Shown: positions 34,822 to 43,553 of the stretch, one piece after another
Position numbering within the stretch: the first letter of the stretch is position 1
Layout of the letters: each line of letters begins with the position of its first letter
DNA from: Metabacillus crassostreae
GTDB lineage: Bacteria > Bacillota > Bacilli > Bacillales > Bacillaceae
Length of the DNA: 64,000 nt
Direction of reading: 5' to 3'
Assembly (NCBI RefSeq): GCF_016908395.1
Contig: NZ_JAFBDU010000001.1
Location: 310,001-374,000 of the forward strand
Position numbers and translations under genes: made by a program
The notes under the pieces: generated by a model
The model's database searches: none
Seen by the model: only the letters and a program-made list of their open reading frames with translations
Told to the model about the DNA's origin: nothing

Positions 34822-35066
34822 ATATCACAATCAGAAAGGTAAGGTACTGTATAAAATGAAGCATTAATCCTAATTTTTAGACAATTTTTTGAAAACTTAA
34901 TTTTAAAATAAATTTTGTCTAGATAGGATTAGTCTGTTCATTTTTAGGTGCTTTTTTATATGAAATGATACATACCCTTTGTAATGCTTTTAAAATACAA
35001 AGGTTGTGTTTCTTTCTCATTCCTAAAAATAACTAATCCTCTCTAGAGATCTAGGGAGGTTTTTTT
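34822..35066 (+). promoter_or_regulatory. Ribosome-mediated attenuator leader of the ABC-F gene
   Basis: The leader contains a tiny reading frame ATG-AAG-CAT-TAA (34856-34867), preceded by AAAGGTAAGG. Its stop codon starts the string TAATCCT (34865-34871). AGGATTA at 34925-34931 can pair with it, or alternatively with a second TAATCCT at 35034-35040; extended to AGGATTAGT/ACTAATCCT the second pairing has nine perfect base pairs. The second copy forms the 5' flank of the terminator just before the gene. A ribosome stalled on the leader would free AGGATTA to capture the terminator arm. A further hairpin (34970-35009, 13 of 14 pairs) lies between. This is the logic of antibiotic-induced attenuation known for ABC-F genes such as vmlR and for erm genes. 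Confidence 0.7.
35038..35066 (+). terminator. Attenuator terminator hiding the ABC-F ribosome site
   Basis: CCTCTCTAG (35038-35046) and CTAGGGAGG (35051-35059) form a nine-pair stem with one wobble and a 4-base loop, followed by seven T residues and immediately by the ATG. The Shine-Dalgarno GGGAGG is inside the 3' arm, so the hairpin blocks both transcription and translation. Confidence 0.85.
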
Positions 35067-36698
35067 ATGTTGTTGCTGGCAGCAAATAAAATTGAAAAAA
35101 GTTATGGTGATCGATGCATTATCAAAGTTGATTCTCTTAAAGTTTATAATGGAGAGCGAATAGGTATTGTTGGGAAAAATGGTGAAGGGAAATCAACTTT
35201 ATTGAAGATATTGGTTAATGAACTTGAGCCTGATCACGGAACTGTCCAAATCTATTGTCCAATTGCATATATTCCTCAGCTTGATGCCTCAGATATAAAT
35301 GAGATTTCTAGCGAATTAGTAAGTCAATGGAGAATTCCTAATGAGAAAAATTGTGTTTTAAGTGGTGGAGAAGAAACAAGAAAGAAAATAGCAGCTGCAG
35401 TTTCTTCTAATGCCAAATTAATTATTGCTGATGAGCCTACCAGTCACTTGGATGTTCAAGGTGTTGAAAAATTCGAAAAAGAAACGAAAGAATTTAATGG
35501 AGCTGTTGTCATCATTTCTCATGATCGTGAGCTTTTAAATACGATTTGTACGTCAATTTGGGAAGTAGATAGCGGAGGAATTCACTGCTTTGAAGGAAAC
35601 TACCATGATTATATTGAGCAAAATCAACAATTGAAGAATAGGCAATGGATTGAGTATGAAAACTACACGAAGGAAAAACAACGTTTAGAACAGGCTGCTC
35701 TTGAAAAAAGCAAAAAATCGAAGTCTTTGAAAAAAGCGCCAAGTAGAATGGGGAATTCTGAAGCAAGACTTCACAAAAGAAGTGTAGGTCAAAAGAAAGC
35801 GAAATTAGATAAAGGAGTTAGAGCTATACAATCTAGAATTGAACAGCTTGAGATAAAGACAAAACCAAAAACAGAAGAGAAAATCGTGTTTGATCGCACT
35901 CATTTTAATCAACTTCACAGTAAAACAGCGATTTCATTTGATAGGGTAACGGCTACATTAGGAAACAAAATGTTATTTCTTGATTTTAGTGGTTCAATAA
36001 AACCAGGTGAAAAAGTAGCTGTCATAGGAAAGAATGGTGTTGGCAAATCAACGTTATTAAACATGATAGTAAGTGGTCATGAGGGAATTTCTATTGCCAA
36101 ACCAGTTGCAATAGGATATTTTCATCAACAGTTAGAAAATCTAGATGAACATAAATCGATACTAGAAAATGTTAAAGAAGCCAGTCAATATACGGAACAA
36201 TTTATTCGAACAGTATTATCTAGATTACAATTCAAACGAGAAGATGTTCATAAAAAGGTGGCTATGTTAAGTGGAGGAGAAAGAGTTAAAACAGCTTTAA
36301 TAAAAGTATTGTTAGGAAACTACAATGTTTTATTACTTGATGAACCAACAAATTATTTAGACATCCATACTAAAGAAGCTCTTCAAATGGTATTAAATGA
36401 TTATCCTGGGACAATTATTTTTGTTAGTCATGACAGATATTTTGTTAAAGCAATGGCGTCTCATATTATTTCTATTGAAAACAAAATGGCTTCTTTTAGA
36501 GAAATTGACAACTCAAATGATGCAAGTGAAATTGAGATGAAACATGAAAGAGAAGTAAATTTGATTGCCGTTGATATGGACTTAACAGAGATTATAAGTA
36601 AATTGTCTATTACAAGTAATATAGTAGAAAAGAACCTTTTAGAAGAAAAATACTTAGAATTGCTTAGAATAAAGAATGAGTTAAGCAAAAAGAAATAA
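35067..36698 (+). CDS. ABC-F ribosomal protection protein (VmlR/Vga/Msr type)
   Basis: A 543-residue protein with two ATPase domains and no membrane helices. Domain 1: Walker A GKNGEGKST, signature LSGGEETRKK, Walker B LIIADEPTSHLD. Domain 2: Walker A GKNGVGKST, signature LSGGERVKTA, Walker B VLLLDEPTNYLD. The linker between them is long and basic (KSKKSKSLKKAPSRMGNSEA), as in antibiotic-resistance ABC-F proteins that reach into the peptidyl-transferase centre. The compressed first domain and the length (VmlR is about 547) place it with VmlR/Vga/Msr types that protect against lincosamides, streptogramin A and pleuromutilins, or macrolides. The attenuator upstream supports drug-inducible expression. 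The precise drug spectrum is not visible. Confidence 0.88.
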   Translation: MLLLAANKIEKSYGDRCIIKVDSLKVYNGERIGIVGKNGEGKSTLLKILVNELEPDHGTVQIYCPIAYIPQLDASDINEISSELVSQWRIPNEKNCVLSGGEETRKKIAAAVSSNAKLIIADEPTSHLDVQGVEKFEKETKEFNGAVVIISHDRELLNTICTSIWEVDSGGIHCFEGNYHDYIEQNQQLKNRQWIEYENYTKEKQRLEQAALEKSKKSKSLKKAPSRMGNSEARLHKRSVGQKKAKLDKGVRAIQSRIEQLEIKTKPKTEEKIVFDRTHFNQLHSKTAISFDRVTATLGNKMLFLDFSGSIKPGEKVAVIGKNGVGKSTLLNMIVSGHEGISIAKPVAIGYFHQQLENLDEHKSILENVKEASQYTEQFIRTVLSRLQFKREDVHKKVAMLSGGERVKTALIKVLLGNYNVLLLDEPTNYLDIHTKEALQMVLNDYPGTIIFVSHDRYFVKAMASHIISIENKMASFREIDNSNDASEIEMKHEREVNLIAVDMDLTEIISKLSITSNIVEKNLLEEKYLELLRIKNELSKKK

Positions 36699-36777
36699 AT
36701 GTAACAAAGCAGGAAATTCGGATATTGGTATATAATACTAATTTGATGATAGAAAAAATTGAAACTGGAGTGGTTTT

Positions 36778-37233
36778 ATGGAAATAAAGGTAGATGATTT
36801 ATCTGGAAATGAAATTGCGTCTTTAATTAGCGAACACCTTCATGGTATGACAGAGCATTCTCCACCAGAAAGTATACATGCATTAGATTTATCCCAATTA
36901 AAAAAACCAGACATCACATTCTGGAGTGCTTGGGAAGGTGAGACATTATTAGGTTGTGGAGCTCTTAAAGAACTTGATCTTAAACATGCAGAAATCAAAT
37001 CAATGCGCACTGCTTCATCACATTTGAGAAAAGGAGTAGCAAAAAGAATTCTTCAACACATTATTGAAGAAGCCAAAGAACGAGGCTATAAAAGGTTAAG
37101 CTTAGAAACGGGATCAATGGATGCATTCGAGCCTGCTAAGAGATTATACAAAAATTTTGGATTTGTTTATTGCGAGCCTTTTTCAGATTATGTTGAGGAC
37201 CCAAACAGTGTGTTCATGAAGTTAGAATTATGA
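36778..37233 (+). CDS. GNAT-family N-acetyltransferase (YsnE-like)
   Basis: A 151-residue acetyltransferase. The N-terminus has SPPESIHALDLSQLKKPDIT, a motif shared with the YsnE/YjdJ-type subgroup. The acetyl-CoA loop is SMRTASSHLRKGVAKRIL (R-x-x-G-x-A pattern), and the end motif is AKRLYKNFGFVYCEPFSDY. These proteins acetylate small amines or amino acids. Substrate unknown. Ribosome site GGAG lies nine bases before the ATG; it follows the ABC-F gene by about 80 bp and could share its transcript. Confidence 0.8.
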   Translation: MEIKVDDLSGNEIASLISEHLHGMTEHSPPESIHALDLSQLKKPDITFWSAWEGETLLGCGALKELDLKHAEIKSMRTASSHLRKGVAKRILQHIIEEAKERGYKRLSLETGSMDAFEPAKRLYKNFGFVYCEPFSDYVEDPNSVFMKLEL

Positions 37234-37330
37234 TTTTTTTGTAATGTCAGATAACATACTCTTTGGATACGATTAAGCAGGTAATGACAGAAAGCTAGCT
37301 TATAAATAAAGTTTGTTTGAAAATTATTCC

Positions 37331-37372
37331 AAAAACACTCGCTAATTCCAATTGGAGGCGAGTGTTTTGGTT
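37331..37372 (+). terminator. Terminator after the GNAT gene
   Basis: AAAACACTCGC and GCGAGTGTTTT form a strong stem around a 16-base loop. Confidence 0.8.
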
Positions 37373-37449
37373 ATAAATTAATCTATCTCAATAAAATATG
37401 GACCACATTGAGTTTATTCGTCATAATAAATGTCCTCTATTCAAATCCA

Positions 37450-37755
37450 TTACATACATGTCACTATAGCGTATCTGATCTTCGATATATGGTCATTCAT
37501 TGATTGATAGTTTATTTGTTTCTCAAAAAGGTAAGCATCGTCAATAAATTGATAAAAAATTGTACATCTTTGCTTTATGTGATTAAGAAATGCGGTTATC
37601 GCTGCATCTTTCTCAAGGCATTTTACCTTTTCTCGGGCTACATAAATGCCACAGAAAATCTTCCATGCTAATCTTTTTTGCTCCTCTATTGAAAGATGAC
37701 TCGCAAAACATTCACGCCATTTTTTCTCGTAAATAGTTTTCCAATAAAAATTCAT
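37450..37755 (-). CDS. DUF4275-like small protein
   Basis: A 101-residue cytoplasmic protein with a conserved core KVKCLEKDAAITAFLNHIKQ followed by RCTIFYQFIDDAYLFEKQIN. This order (a Cys-containing helix, then C-T-I-F-Y-Q and a strand ending in a leucine-rich tail) resembles the DUF4275 family of Bacillus, usually near 140 residues, so the N-terminus may be shortened. A GGAG sits only two bases before the ATG, which makes the start uncertain. No function is known for the family. Confidence 0.5.
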   Translation of the reverse strand: MNFYWKTIYEKKWRECFASHLSIEEQKRLAWKIFCGIYVAREKVKCLEKDAAITAFLNHIKQRCTIFYQFIDDAYLFEKQINYQSMNDHISKIRYAIVTCM

Positions 37756-37823
37756 TCTCCATCTATGGTGCTATCCTTAAATATAACTAGGGTTAACTCT
37801 TGATTTTTTTTATGTAAAGGCTA

Positions 37824-38075
37824 TTAAGATAGTATTTTGTTTTTTATAGTGCTTGGGTTTGTGGTGTAAAGAATATAAGTTTTTATCTTTGCTTTGATCA
37901 CAACTCTATCAGTCGTTCCGTAGGGTGTACCAATTCGGATAGCCTCTTTTTCTTCACCACCATATGTATCATCTAAACATACATTAAGGATATCAGCTAC
38001 AGGAATTTCCACTTTTGATAGCTGCCATTTAATTATAACGGTATCATTTGATTTTTTTACACTTATCCCTAACAT
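37824..38075 (-). CDS. SunI/YnzG-family PH-domain protein
   Basis: An 83-residue protein beginning MLGISVKKSNDTVIIKWQLS. The stretch WQLSKVEIPVADILNVCLDD followed by TYGGEEKEAIRIGTPYGTTD is characteristic of the SunI/YnzG family, small Bacillus proteins with a PH-like fold; SunI gives immunity to the bacteriocin sublancin. I use the second ATG (38075), eight bases after TTAGGAG, instead of one six codons earlier. No bacteriocin gene is nearby, so immunity function is only a possibility. Confidence 0.78.
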   Translation of the reverse strand: MLGISVKKSNDTVIIKWQLSKVEIPVADILNVCLDDTYGGEEKEAIRIGTPYGTTDRVVIKAKIKTYILYTTNPSTIKNKILS

Positions 38076-38598
38076 AATTTTAGCTCCTAACATTCAAAAG
38101 TACTATTATTATTTAACTAATACGAAAGTACAATGAAAAAGTTTCATCTATTTGGAATTATTATTGTCCAATTTCATTATTATTTTGAATTTTTATATAA
38201 TCGATGCTGGTACATTAAAAAAACACGTTGTTTGGTGAGATTGATAGCATTTTAAGCTTTGTATTTAGGAACATAAAAAAATTCATCTTCTATTTTTTTG
38301 AAATTATCAACGATTTTTTAAAAATCGACAAATTAGTCCTTTACTAGACTGAGGGACAGACCCCACGCATGGCAAGAGTTATGCAGAAATAATTTTAGGG
38401 CTTGGAAATTTATAGTTGGTATGGTAATATTACCCTTGTAGTTTTGGGGAATACTGTGAGGTAAAACTAGTAATCTACTAGTTTGATATTTGACCAATAT
38501 TGTACATAGTGGAAATGAAAAAAGTTACGATAAGAAAGAGATAAATAAGTGAAGATGGAATAAAAGCAATTAAATAAACTAGAGGTAGGTATGTATTT
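38076..38598. other. Intergenic region with one REP-like motif
   Basis: This 523 bp A/T-rich region between the SunI-like gene and the ABC exporter gene contains no recognisable gene. At 38349-38365 lies CTGAGGGACAGACCCC, a motif of the kind (GGGGTCTGTCCC) that recurs between genes in Bacillus and related Firmicutes. The promoter of the ABC operon must lie in the last 150 bp; AGAGGTAGG precedes its start. Confidence 0.4.
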
Positions 38599-39534
38599 AT
38601 GTCTGAAGCTGTTTTAAAAGTACAATCCTTAACTAAAAAAATAGGGAAAACTGTCGTTGTAAATAATGTGGATTTTACGATTAAAAAAAATGAGATTTTT
38701 GGTCTTCTTGGTCCAAATGGAGCTGGGAAAACGACGATTATTCGGATGATTACTGGTCTAATTAATCGGACAGGTGGATCAGTCATGATTAATGGGTTTG
38801 ATCTTGATAAAGATTTTGAGAAAGCAATGAGTCAATTAGGGGCAATTGTCGAAAATCCTGAATTCTATAAATATATGACAGGTAGAAAAAACCTTCTTCA
38901 CTATGCTCGGATGTCATCAAGTAAGATTTCCCCTGAACGAATAGATGAAGTGGTGAAATTAGTCAAATTAGATCATGCCATTGATAAAAAAGTAAAAACT
39001 TACTCATTAGGTATGCGTCAAAGGCTTGGTGTGGCGCAAGCAATATTACATAAACCAGCTTTATTAATTTTTGATGAACCAACAAATGGACTAGATCCAC
39101 AAGGAATTCGTGAATTTAGAGATCATTTAAAATTATTAGCTAGTGAAGGAGTAGGAATTTTAATTTCTTCCCATCTTTTATCAGAGATGCAATTAATGTG
39201 TGATCGATTTGCCATTATTGAAAAAGGAAATCTTATTTATGATGAGGAAAATACGAAAGCAGAAGAAGTAGTCGACGCAATCAATGAAGTTGTTTTTACC
39301 GTCAATGATGTTGAGACAGCAGGGAACATTCTTAAAGAAGAATTCACTACGTCTCCAATTTTGAAACAAGAGCAGCATACGATTACTTTATCAGCAACAC
39401 GTGAAGAAACAGCAGCTATAAACAGTTCATTCACAAAAAATAATATAGCTGTTTACGAAATAAACGTTACGAAAAAGTCACTCGAAGATAAATTCTTTGA
39501 AATAACTGAGCAAGAAATGAGGAAGTCAGTATGA
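38599..39534 (+). CDS. ABC transporter ATP-binding protein, BcrA-like
   Basis: A 311-residue ATPase of the BcrA/DrrA drug exporter family. Walker A is GPNGAGKTT, signature YSLGMRQRLG, Walker B LLIFDEPTNGLD with switch His in SSHLLSEMQ. Its C-terminal 80 residues (after about 215) form the extra domain usual in lantibiotic/bacitracin exporters. The permease gene overlaps by four bases. The pair probably exports or detoxifies a peptide antibiotic such as bacitracin, but there is no BceRS-type two-component pair nearby, so regulation is unknown. Confidence 0.85.
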   Translation: MSEAVLKVQSLTKKIGKTVVVNNVDFTIKKNEIFGLLGPNGAGKTTIIRMITGLINRTGGSVMINGFDLDKDFEKAMSQLGAIVENPEFYKYMTGRKNLLHYARMSSSKISPERIDEVVKLVKLDHAIDKKVKTYSLGMRQRLGVAQAILHKPALLIFDEPTNGLDPQGIREFRDHLKLLASEGVGILISSHLLSEMQLMCDRFAIIEKGNLIYDEENTKAEEVVDAINEVVFTVNDVETAGNILKEEFTTSPILKQEQHTITLSATREETAAINSSFTKNNIAVYEINVTKKSLEDKFFEITEQEMRKSV

Positions 39535-40487
39535 TCTCTTTACTAAAAAATGAATGGATGAAAATATTCCAAAAGGTTTCTACCTATTTATTCATCGTCT
39601 TTATATTAATCGCAGTAATCGGAACAGCATTTATTGAAATGAAGATAAATGGTGAAAATTCAAATGAAAACTGGAAAGAAGAATTAACGACAAATATACA
39701 AGAAAATGAGAAAACATTAAAAGATGAAAATATTGATGAAGAAGAAAGATCAATGCTTATGGAGGATATTGCCTACAATACACAATTTTTAGATGCTAAT
39801 ATGAATCCTAACTTAAGTACAAACTGGACATATATGGCAGATTGGACAACTCTTTTAACATCGTTTATTACATTATTCGTTGTAATTGTATGCAGTTCCT
39901 CGGTATCGTCTGAGTTTGCAGACGGAACAATTAAACAATTGCTTATTAGACCTTATAAGCGATGGAAAATATTATTATCTAAATATATTGTTTCCGTCAT
40001 ATATGCAGGGTTATTAATTCTTATATTACTAGCATCAAGTTACTTAATAGGTACCTTGCTCTTTGGAAATGGTGCTTATACTGATAAAATTATTGATCCA
40101 GCATCCTTAGAATTTACACCTATTATCGTAGGAGATTATGTAGTTAATATGTTTGTTTATTGGATCCCAGGATTCTTGGTTATTACAACATTAGCATTTA
40201 TGTTAAGCACTTTATTTAAAAATCAATCAATTGCAGTTGGTGTATCTATATTTATCTTATTTGCATCATCTACTTTAAATTTACTTATCCAATCATTTGT
40301 TGAAAAAAACCAATGGTTGAAATTTATATTATTTCCGCATCTTGATCTTAGAGGCTATATTTCTGAATCCATGCCGATGTTTGAAGGAGCAACACTTGGG
40401 TTTTCACTAACAATATTATCTGTTTACTTTTTCATTTTCTTAGCAGTAACATTTTACTTTTTTCAAAAGAAAGATGTTTCTTATTAA
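39531..40487 (+). CDS. ABC transporter permease, BcrB-like (ABC-2 type)
   Basis: A 318-residue permease whose ATG overlaps the ATPase stop (ATGA). The first helix is STYLFIVFILIAVIGTAFI, followed by a large polar loop (about 38-100, with the charged TNIQENEKTLKDENIDEEER). Five more helices follow, including LYAGLLILILLASSYLIG-type segments and the last SLTILSVYFFIFLAVTFYFF. The layout of one N-terminal helix, an extracytoplasmic domain and a five-helix bundle is that of ABC-2 permeases of the BcrB/lantibiotic type. It forms a dimer with the preceding ATPase. Confidence 0.82.
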   Translation: MISLLKNEWMKIFQKVSTYLFIVFILIAVIGTAFIEMKINGENSNENWKEELTTNIQENEKTLKDENIDEEERSMLMEDIAYNTQFLDANMNPNLSTNWTYMADWTTLLTSFITLFVVIVCSSSVSSEFADGTIKQLLIRPYKRWKILLSKYIVSVIYAGLLILILLASSYLIGTLLFGNGAYTDKIIDPASLEFTPIIVGDYVVNMFVYWIPGFLVITTLAFMLSTLFKNQSIAVGVSIFILFASSTLNLLIQSFVEKNQWLKFILFPHLDLRGYISESMPMFEGATLGFSLTILSVYFFIFLAVTFYFFQKKDVSY

Positions 40488-40528
40488 AGACCATAAAATA
40501 TTATGTAAAATCACACTCTCCTAAAAGA

Positions 40529-40574
40529 AAATCCCTTTGGATGGTCAACACCAATCTAAAGGGATTGTTTTTTG
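40529..40574 (+). terminator. Terminator of the BcrAB-like operon
   Basis: AATCCCTTTGGAT and ATCTAAAGGGATT form a stem followed by GTTTTTT. Confidence 0.82.
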
Positions 40575-40711
40575 TGTAAATCTTAGACTAAAGATTTAGT
40601 AGATTATGTTAAAATTAGGCATGAGTTTTAAGTTGGGGTACATTAACGATGCAAATTAATGTCTATATCTATATTTTTATGATTGTAAAAAATTTAGAAT
40701 GGAGCTTTTAA

Positions 40712-41014
40712 ATGAACTGGTTGAAATTTAGTGGTTATCAACTTATATTATTTTTTGCAATTTTGCTTCTTAACTATTTTGCAGATTCCTACATGGGTAG
40801 TCCATTTACTTTTGTTGATTTATTGGTCATTTGTATATCTATTCCATTTGTACTTTTAATTGCAAGGATAATAGGGAATTTATATAAAAATTTCAAAACA
40901 AGACTGAGTGTAAAGTTATTTCTATCGACCTCAGCTTTTGTATTAGCAGTTATCATTTTGGTTTCTATAGAGAATATTTGGTACGAAATCTTTGGGAAGC
41001 TGTTATTTAACTAA
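40712..41014 (+). CDS. Small membrane protein of unknown function
   Basis: A 100-residue protein with three hydrophobic helices (about 7-25, 30-50, 68-90) and a basic cytosolic loop KNFKTRLSVK. I do not recognise a family. The start ATG has a GGAG upstream (about 10 bases), and the frame has normal codon use for the region. It lies among other small membrane and lipoprotein genes of unknown function. Confidence 0.6.
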   Translation: MNWLKFSGYQLILFFAILLLNYFADSYMGSPFTFVDLLVICISIPFVLLIARIIGNLYKNFKTRLSVKLFLSTSAFVLAVIILVSIENIWYEIFGKLLFN

Positions 41015-41080
41015 ATCAATTCTTTTTTTACTAGATAAGTATAATGTTTAAGTAGAAATAAAATTGTGTGGAGGATTGTC

Positions 41081-41240
41081 ATGTACAAAACAATTGCTTT
41101 GTCGAATAGGAGTAGTGATGATGATGTCAGGTATATATTTATCAACTCATTGGATTGTTATCGGTACATTATTAAGTATTCTTGGAGGATTTATAATGGG
41201 AAGTAGTAGTTATTTTTTAACAAAAAATCAATATAAATAA
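41081..41240 (+). pseudogene. Small membrane protein gene with a one-base frameshift
   Basis: ATG 41081 follows a strong GGAGG site (41070-41074) but the frame from it quickly becomes unlike a membrane protein and ends after 39 codons. If the run of four A after the second codon (ATG-TAC-AAAA) had three, the frame would read MYKQLLCRIGVVMMSGIYLS and continue to THWIVIGTLLSILGGFIMGS, ending NQYK at 41240: a 51-residue, two-helix membrane protein. This is the simplest explanation of the site. It may be a real slip, phase variation or a read error. Confidence 0.5.
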
Positions 41241-41294
41241 CTGATTTAGAATGCCTAAAATATGACAATAACAAAGAAAAAAGGTGAGTTGATA

Positions 41295-41729
41295 GTGAAA
41301 AAACGAACGCTTTATTGTTTTATACTATTTTCATTATTATTACTTATACTAACAGGTTGTCCAGGAATCTCAGATTACAGTGTTGACCTCACTGATGAAT
41401 TTTCTGTTGTAAGAACATCAGCTGATCAAGTTTTTATAGCACCTAAAGAAAATGAAGACATGTGGGGAAGCTATGTTATTCCACCTAAAGTAACTGAAGT
41501 GGCTTGGGATGATCATTATATACTAGCAAAGCAGTTTCAATTAAAGAATGACCCGGAAGATGAAAATGATATACAAATTGTTAACAAAAGTGAAAGTTAT
41601 TATTGGATTTTAAAATGTGATACTAGAGAAGTGTACGGTCCTTATAATAAAGCAATGTTTATCGAAAAAAAGCAAGAGTTAGGTATTTCTGAAGAATTAG
41701 TTTTGAGGAAAATTGAAGAGATAAGGTAA
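41295..41729 (+). CDS. DUF3997-type lipoprotein
   Basis: A 144-residue lipoprotein. The GTG start at 41295 follows AAAGGTGAG; the signal peptide ends in LTGC with Cys22. The mature part has SVVRTSADQVFIAPKENE, VAWDDHYILAKQFQL and YYWILKCDTREVYGPYNKAMF, the pattern of the DUF3997 family of Bacillus lipoproteins. Function unknown. It faces the outside of the cell membrane. Confidence 0.75.
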   Translation: MKKRTLYCFILFSLLLLILTGCPGISDYSVDLTDEFSVVRTSADQVFIAPKENEDMWGSYVIPPKVTEVAWDDHYILAKQFQLKNDPEDENDIQIVNKSESYYWILKCDTREVYGPYNKAMFIEKKQELGISEELVLRKIEEIR

Positions 41730-41876
41730 TTGGTTTTGAAGTTTCTAGAAGATTGTTTCTATTTTAACCTTATACTTTCTACAGTGCTATTTTCTTCATA
41801 TGTCTAGATGTAACAAAGTTTACAATACCAGCTTTGGTAAAAACCTTATATTTTTATGAAGTTAGGAGTAATCTTG

Positions 41877-42428
41877 ATGAATATTAAAACAGTTTGTTCT
41901 TGGAATGATGAAATCTGGCATGATGTTAGTCCGATTTATTTCGAGGCATTTGGAGATAAGGGTGCAAAGCCAATTAAAGTAATAAAAAATATGCTAAATC
42001 AAAGTCTCGCTGAGCTTCATGTTGGGTACAAACATTCTAAAGTTGTAGGTGTCGCACTTACAGGTAAACTATCATCTAATCGTGTTATGATCATTGATTA
42101 TTTAGCGATATCAAATGACAAACGTGGTCAAGGTCTTGGCAAACAATTTGTTCAATATCTTAGAGATAGAGCTAGTGCTGAGGGGTTTCATAAATTAATT
42201 GTTGAAACTGAGGCAGCAGAAACAGAAGCAAATAAAAAACGTATCCATTTTTGGAGCTCGTGTGACTTCTTGTTAACAAAGTATATTCATCATTACATTT
42301 GGGTACCAGAAACCTACTGTGCTATGTATATACCTCTTATTGCAAAATCGAAAAAAGTTACTGGTGAGGAGTTATTTGTGTATTTTAATACGTTTCACAG
42401 GCTATCATTTCGTGAAGCAAGAAAATAG
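41877..42428 (+). CDS. GNAT-family N-acetyltransferase
   Basis: A 183-residue acetyltransferase. I use the ATG at 41877, eight bases after TTAGGAG. The acetyl-CoA binding region is YLAISNDKRGQGLGKQFVQY (D-x-R-G-x-G-x-G), and the next strand is HKLIVETEAAETEANKKRIHF. The C-terminal part is longer than usual (to SKKVTGEELFVYFNTFHRLS). The substrate is not known. Confidence 0.78.
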   Translation: MNIKTVCSWNDEIWHDVSPIYFEAFGDKGAKPIKVIKNMLNQSLAELHVGYKHSKVVGVALTGKLSSNRVMIIDYLAISNDKRGQGLGKQFVQYLRDRASAEGFHKLIVETEAAETEANKKRIHFWSSCDFLLTKYIHHYIWVPETYCAMYIPLIAKSKKVTGEELFVYFNTFHRLSFREARK

Positions 42429-42473
42429 AAGTATAGCATACTTTAAAATGAAATTTATGATTGAGGTGAAATT

Positions 42474-43178
42474 ATGCTTGAGCTACTATTACTATTTGTT
42501 TTGTTACTATTTACAGCATTAGCTCGTTACCTTGTATATGGTGCATTTGAGCCATTATCGTTTGCTATGATTTTTTTACTCCCAATTACTGCACTAGTTC
42601 TTTTTCTTATTAGTAAAAAATTTGCGAATAAAGAACATTCCTATATTCCGAAAGATATTGCTGGCTGGTCTTTTTATACTATACAAAAATCCTTGCTCAT
42701 TAAAAAACCACTTTATGAGGGAACAGTTAAAAGAGGGTACATCAAAAGATATTTTCCACACAAATGGCAATATGTTTTTGGTAATATATTCGGTGATAAT
42801 TGGTATTTATGTTTAGATATTGAAATTGATCAAAATAAATATGATGTTCTATGGTATCGTAAAAAATGGCTATCTAATCAAGATCAGTGGAAGATTTATA
42901 AAAATGGAGAACAAATTGGGAAAGCAGCTACACAAATTAATCTTAATAACGCAACAAAATTAAAAGAAGCCATTACATATATATTTAACGAATCAGAATA
43001 CACCTCATCAGCAACAACTCTTACTTCTCGGATTTCTTTAACTAATAACGAAGAATTATATGCAACTTTAAAACAAAACAATATGATGAGTAACGTTAAA
43101 GTAATCGATAGTAAACAATCAAATCAAGAACATATTGTCGCTTTAATTCTACATTCTTATTATTTTAAAACTAAATAG
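42474..43178 (+). CDS. Membrane-anchored protein, possibly tubby-like domain
   Basis: A 234-residue protein with two N-terminal helices (about 2-18 and 25-46) and a soluble domain of about 180 residues. KRGYIKRYFPHKWQYVFGNI, NWYLCLDIEIDQNKYDVLWY and DQWKIYKNGEQIGKAATQIN look like alternating beta strands as in tubby-like (LURP/YxjI) barrels, with W/Y-rich repeating strands. I am not sure of the family. GAGGTG precedes the ATG. No neighbouring gene clarifies its role. Confidence 0.5.
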   Translation: MLELLLLFVLLLFTALARYLVYGAFEPLSFAMIFLLPITALVLFLISKKFANKEHSYIPKDIAGWSFYTIQKSLLIKKPLYEGTVKRGYIKRYFPHKWQYVFGNIFGDNWYLCLDIEIDQNKYDVLWYRKKWLSNQDQWKIYKNGEQIGKAATQINLNNATKLKEAITYIFNESEYTSSATTLTSRISLTNNEELYATLKQNNMMSNVKVIDSKQSNQEHIVALILHSYYFKTK

Positions 43179-43253
43179 AATGATAGTTGAATAGTCGAAA
43201 GGAGTGTGAAAATAACAAAGGTTTTTTTGAACTTTATTGCAATTTAAAAAGTT

Positions 43254-43472
43254 TAGTGAGGATTGATCTGCGCTACAGGAATCTTGAAACGTAGATTTCA
43301 AGACTGCTCGCTTTCCGCGGGAAAAATATTAAAAAGCCAAACTACGGGCTTTTTCAATGAACGATTTTTCCTTGGGACGTGCGGTGAGCTTCCTCGGCGC
43401 AAGCGCATGTAGGATCACACCTGTCCCGCTTCTCCCGCAGGAGTCGCACCTTTCGCTACAATCAACCTAAAA
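43254..43472. repeat. MITE-like Bacillus intergenic repeat with inner hairpin
   Basis: A GC-rich island of about 220 bp with imperfect inverted ends (AGGATTGATCTGCGCT at the left and, reversed, AGGTTGATTGTAGCG at the right). Inner strings such as CTCGCTTTCCGCGGG, GTGCGGTGAGCTTCCTCGGC, ACCTGTCCCGC and TCCCGCAGGAGTCGCACC are those of a widely dispersed Bacillus repeat, from general knowledge. A 55-base segment holding a hairpin (AAAAAGCC/GGGCTTTTT) seems to be inserted after CCGCGGG. It contains no gene. Confidence 0.65.
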
Positions 43473-43553
43473 GTTTAGTACGTAAAAATTATAAAAAAAA
43501 AATCTTTTAGATATAATCCAATATTCAAATTTGTAATTAGGAGGTAGACCAAA

